Source: Micromussa lordhowensis
Taxonomy: Eukaryota; Cnidaria; Anthozoa; Scleractinia; Lobophylliidae
Assembly (NCBI GenBank): GCA_964020085.1
Contig: OZ026604.1
Coordinates: forward strand, 26,280,697-26,344,696
DNA: 64,000 nt
Direction of reading: 5' to 3'
Shown piece after piece: positions 61,501 to 64,000 of this stretch; within the stretch, counting starts at the first letter, position 1; each line of letters begins with the position of its first letter. The position numbers and the translations under genes were made by a program. Below the pieces are notes generated by a model. The model was not told where the DNA came from. It did not search any database and saw only the letters and a program-made list of their open reading frames with translations.

Positions 61501-64000
61501 ATGCAAAGTTTCGGAGCTGCGCGACATCTCGCACTATGCTAACCAGCCCGTTTGCTAATTAGCCGAACTTTGCGCGCGTCGCAACTTTGCAAACTAATAC
61601 CACCAAAGCACTCCCGGGGTCGGTCCGGGTCCAAATGCGAAGTATCGGAGCTGCGCGAAATCTCCCACTATGCTAATCAGCCCGCAGATCCCCAGGCGTG
61701 GCCGGCTGGCTGACTCGTTAGCCGAGCTTGACGCGTGTCGCAACTTGGCAAACTAATGGCACCAAAGCACTCCTGGGGTGGGTCCGGGTCCACATGCAAA
61801 GTTTCGGAGCTGCGCGACATCTCGCACTATGCTAACCAGCCCGTTTGCTAATTAGCCGAACTTTGCGCGCGTCGCAACTTTGCAAACTAATACCACCAAA
61901 GCACTCCCGGGGTCGGTCCGGGTCCAAATGCGAAGTATCGGAGCTGCGCGAAATCTCCCACTATGCTAATCAGCCCGCAGATCCCCAGGCATGGCCGGCT
62001 GGCTGACTCGTTAGCCGAGCTTGACGCGTGTTGCAACTTGGCAAACTAATGGCACCAAAGCACTCCTGGGGTGGGTCCGGGTCCACATGCAAAGTTTCGG
62101 AGCTCCGCGACATCTCGCACTATGCTAACCAGCCCGTTTGCTAATTAGCCGAACTTTGCGCGCGTCGCAACTTTGCAAACTAATACCACCAAAGCACTCC
62201 CGGGGTCGGTCCGGGTCCAAATGCGAAGTATCGGAGCTGCGCGAAATCTCCCACTATGCTAATCAGCCCGCAGATCCCCAGGCGTGGCCGGCTGGCTGAC
62301 TCGTTAGCCGAGCTTGACGCGTGTCGCAACTTGGCAAACTAATGGCACCAAAGCACTCCTGGGGTGGGTCCGGGTCCACATGCAAAGTTTCGGAGCTGCG
62401 TGACATCTCGCACTATGCTAACCAGCCCGTTTGCTAATTAGCCGAACTTTGCGCGCGTCGCAACTTTGCAAACTAATACCACCAAAGCACTCCCGGGGTC
62501 GGTCCGGGTCCAAATGCGAAGTATCGGAGCTGCGCGAAATCTCCCACTATGCTAATCAGCCCGCAGATCCCCAGGCGTGGCCGGCTGGCTGACTCGTTAG
62601 CCGAGCTTGACGCGTGTCGCAACTTGGCAAACTAATGGCACCAAAGCACTCCTGGGGTGGGTCCGGGTCCACATGCAAAGTTTCGGAGCTGCGCGACATC
62701 TCGCACTATGCTAACCAGCCCGTTTGCTAATTAGCCGAACTTTGCGCGCGTCGCAACTTTGCAAACTAATACCACCAAAGCACTCCCGGGGTCGGTCCGG
62801 GTCCAAATGCGAAGTATCGGAGCTGCGCGAAATCTCCCACTATGCTAATCAGCCCGCAGATCCCCAGGCATGGCCGGCTGGCTGACTCGTTAGCCGAGCT
62901 TGACGCGTGTTGCAACTTGGCAAACTAATGGCACCAAAGCACTCCTGGGGTGGGTCCGGGTCCACATGCAAAGTTTCGGAGCTCCGCGACATCTCGCACT
63001 ATGCTAACCAGCCCGTTTGCTAATTAGCCGAACTTTGCGCGCGTCGCAACTTTGCAAACTAATACCACCAAAGCACTCCCGGGGTCGGTCCGGGTCCAAA
63101 TGCGAAGTATCGGAGCTGCGCGAAATCTCCCACTATGCTAATCAGCCCGCAGATCCCCAGGCGTGGCCGGCTGGCTGACTCGTTAGCCGAGCTTGACGCG
63201 TGTCGCAACTTGGCAAACTAATGGCACCAAAGCACTCCTGGGGTGGGTCCGGGTCCACATGCAAAGTTTCGGAGCTGCGTGACATCTCGCACTATGCTAA
63301 CCAGCCCGTTTGCTAATTAGCCGAACTTTGCGCGCGTCGCAACTTTGCAAACTAATACCACCAAAGCACTCCCGGGGTCGGTCCGGGTCCAAATGCGAAG
63401 TATCGGAGCTGCGCGAAATCTCCCACTATGCTAATCAGCCCGCAGATCCCCAGGCGTGGCCGGCTGGCTGACTCGTTAGCCGAGCTTGACGCGTGTCGCA
63501 ACTTGGCAAACTAATGGCATCAAAGCACTCCTGGGGTGGGTCCGGGTCCACATGCAAAGTTTCGGAGCTGCGCGACATCTCGCACTATGCTAACCAGCCC
63601 GTTTGCTAATTAGCCGAACTTTGCGCGCGTCGCAACTTTGCAAACTAATACCACCAAAGCACTCCCGGGGTCGGTCCGGGTCCAAATGCGAAGTATCGGA
63701 GCTGCGCGAAATCTCCCACTATGCTAATCAGCCCGCAGATCCCCAGGCGTGGCCGGCTGGCTGACTCGTTAGCCGAGCTTGACGCGTGTCGCAACTTGGC
63801 AAACTAATGGCACCAAAGCACTCCTGGGGTGGGTCCGGGTCCACATGCAAAGTTTCGGAGCTGCGCGACATCTCGCACTATGCTAACCAGCCCGTTTGCT
63901 AATTAGCCGAACTTTGCGCGCGTCGCAACTTTGCAAACTAATACCACCAAAGCACTCCCGGGGTCGGTCCGGGTCCAAATGCGAAGTATCGGAGCTGCGC
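58597..64000. repeat. Zone 9 (units 201-219): HOR-rich block reaching the window end
   Basis: The zone begins with a 2-unit tandem repeat (C165G+T276A, then Q) at 58597-59768. It continues R-S-T-Q-U-0-0-T*-Q (59769-62405), then 0, T*, Q, U, 0 and a partial half A (63871-64000). P-like units here have T276A with C165G but lack T98G. The unit at 60648 has a double change GGGTCAGTCC. The window ends 4 bases before the end of half A, so the array continues. Confidence 0.85.
59183..62405. repeat. 11-unit phrase, copy 2 (units 203-213)
   Basis: The markers T276A, Q, R, S, T, Q, U, 0, 0, T*, Q occur in the same order as at 24904-28125. The first unit has C165G in place of T98G and a private change creating AAGCTT at 59380-59385. 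The S and T units lack the C95T seen in the other copy, so several conversions or mutations separate the two. Confidence 0.8.

Larger units (their letters stand above)
1..64000. repeat. Satellite DNA array, 293-bp dimeric unit, 218 full copies plus a partial
   Basis: The window is a single head-to-tail satellite array. The start TCTCGCACTATGCTAACC recurs at 1, 294, 587, 880 and so on with a step of 293 bp, except for one 291-bp unit and two 292-bp units. All copies lie in the same orientation, and there is no inversion, spacer or inserted element from end to end. By hand tally roughly 67 of 218 units match the consensus exactly; the others mostly carry one to four substitutions. The unit is about 58% G+C with about 26 CpG. 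Such arrays are known from centromeric, pericentromeric and subtelomeric heterochromatin of eukaryotes, where they are kept uniform by unequal exchange and gene conversion; which location applies here cannot be told. No gene, tRNA, rRNA, transposon or telomere repeat is visible. I do not recognise the family by name, and both ends of the array lie outside the window. Confidence 0.98.

Noticed and set aside
1..64000. CRISPR array
   Set aside because: Repeats are contiguous 293-bp units with no unique spacers, far longer than CRISPR repeats, and no cas gene is present.
1..64000. rDNA intergenic-spacer subrepeats
   Set aside because: G+C-rich subrepeats of similar size occur in plant and animal spacers, but 64 kb without any 18S, 5.8S, 28S or 5S sequence makes this unlikely.
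1..64000. CENP-B box in the unit
   Set aside because: I compared the core pattern TTCG-4N-A-2N-CGGG on both strands. The closest place, TTCGGCTAATT on the minus strand of half A, matches the first part but is followed by AGCA, with CGGG displaced by several bases. No match.
1..64000. Telomere repeats, LTRs, target-site duplications or transposon remnants
   Set aside because: None seen. No stretch departs from the 293-bp unit by more than a few substitutions or 2 bp.
1..64000. Promoter, tRNA or Pol III boxes in the unit
   Set aside because: Short resemblances such as TATGCTAA occur but without the spacing or partner boxes needed. Satellite transcription is possible but not shown by sequence.
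1..64000. Large assembly duplication as the cause of the distant repeated blocks
   Set aside because: Each distant copy has its own private substitutions (for example 36915-37793 against 52444-53322), which argues for true biological copies, although only raw reads can settle it.

Overview
The whole window is one uninterrupted satellite DNA array, and I see no gene in it. The repeat is a 293-bp unit in head-to-tail tandem. There are 218 complete units (starting at 1, 294, 587 and so on) and a 130-bp partial unit at 63871-64000, all in one orientation. Each unit is an ancient dimer: half A (134 bp) and half B (159 bp) are about 85% identical over 134 aligned columns, and B carries 25 extra bases. 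The unit is about 58% G+C. Units differ from the consensus by only zero to a few substitutions, and only three indels occur in 64 kb (2 bp, 1 bp, 1 bp). An array like this points to a eukaryotic chromosome, in heterochromatin such as a centromeric, pericentromeric or subtelomeric block. The sequence does not let me name the species. Frequent CpG-to-TpG/CpA changes suggest a genome with CpG methylation (plant or vertebrate more likely than a fly or nematode), which is inference.

To describe the layout I number positions 1-293 within the unit, starting at TCTCGCACTATG. Recurring marker variants are: P = T98G with T276A; Q = C289T; R = G158A with G260A; S = C208T; T = G172A with C213T; T* = T plus G286C; U = C236T; V = G250C; W = C23T with C165G; 0 = consensus. 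These markers spell phrases (higher-order repeats, HORs) that recur across the window.

Region by region: 1-5565 has its own 6-unit and 4-unit HORs with private markers; 5566-8495 is near-consensus; 8496-23438 is rich in HORs (P-Q-R-S-T and T-Q-U-0-0 families, a roughly 3-kb tandem duplication, and a 5-unit HOR in tandem); 23439-24903 is consensus; 24904-38965 is HOR-rich; 38966-43653 is near-consensus; 43654-54494 is HOR-rich; 54495-58596 is near-consensus; 58597-64000 is HOR-rich. Long phrases are shared over 13 to 34 kb.

There are no genes to work together. Because 293 is not a multiple of 3, any stop triplet in the unit falls in every frame within three units. The few longer open frames exist only where a point mutation removed such a stop. 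The interest lies in how the array evolved: segmental tandem duplication, short-tract exchange between variants, alternating homogenised and diversified blocks, and CpG decay. All unit counts are hand tallies by eye and may be off by a few.
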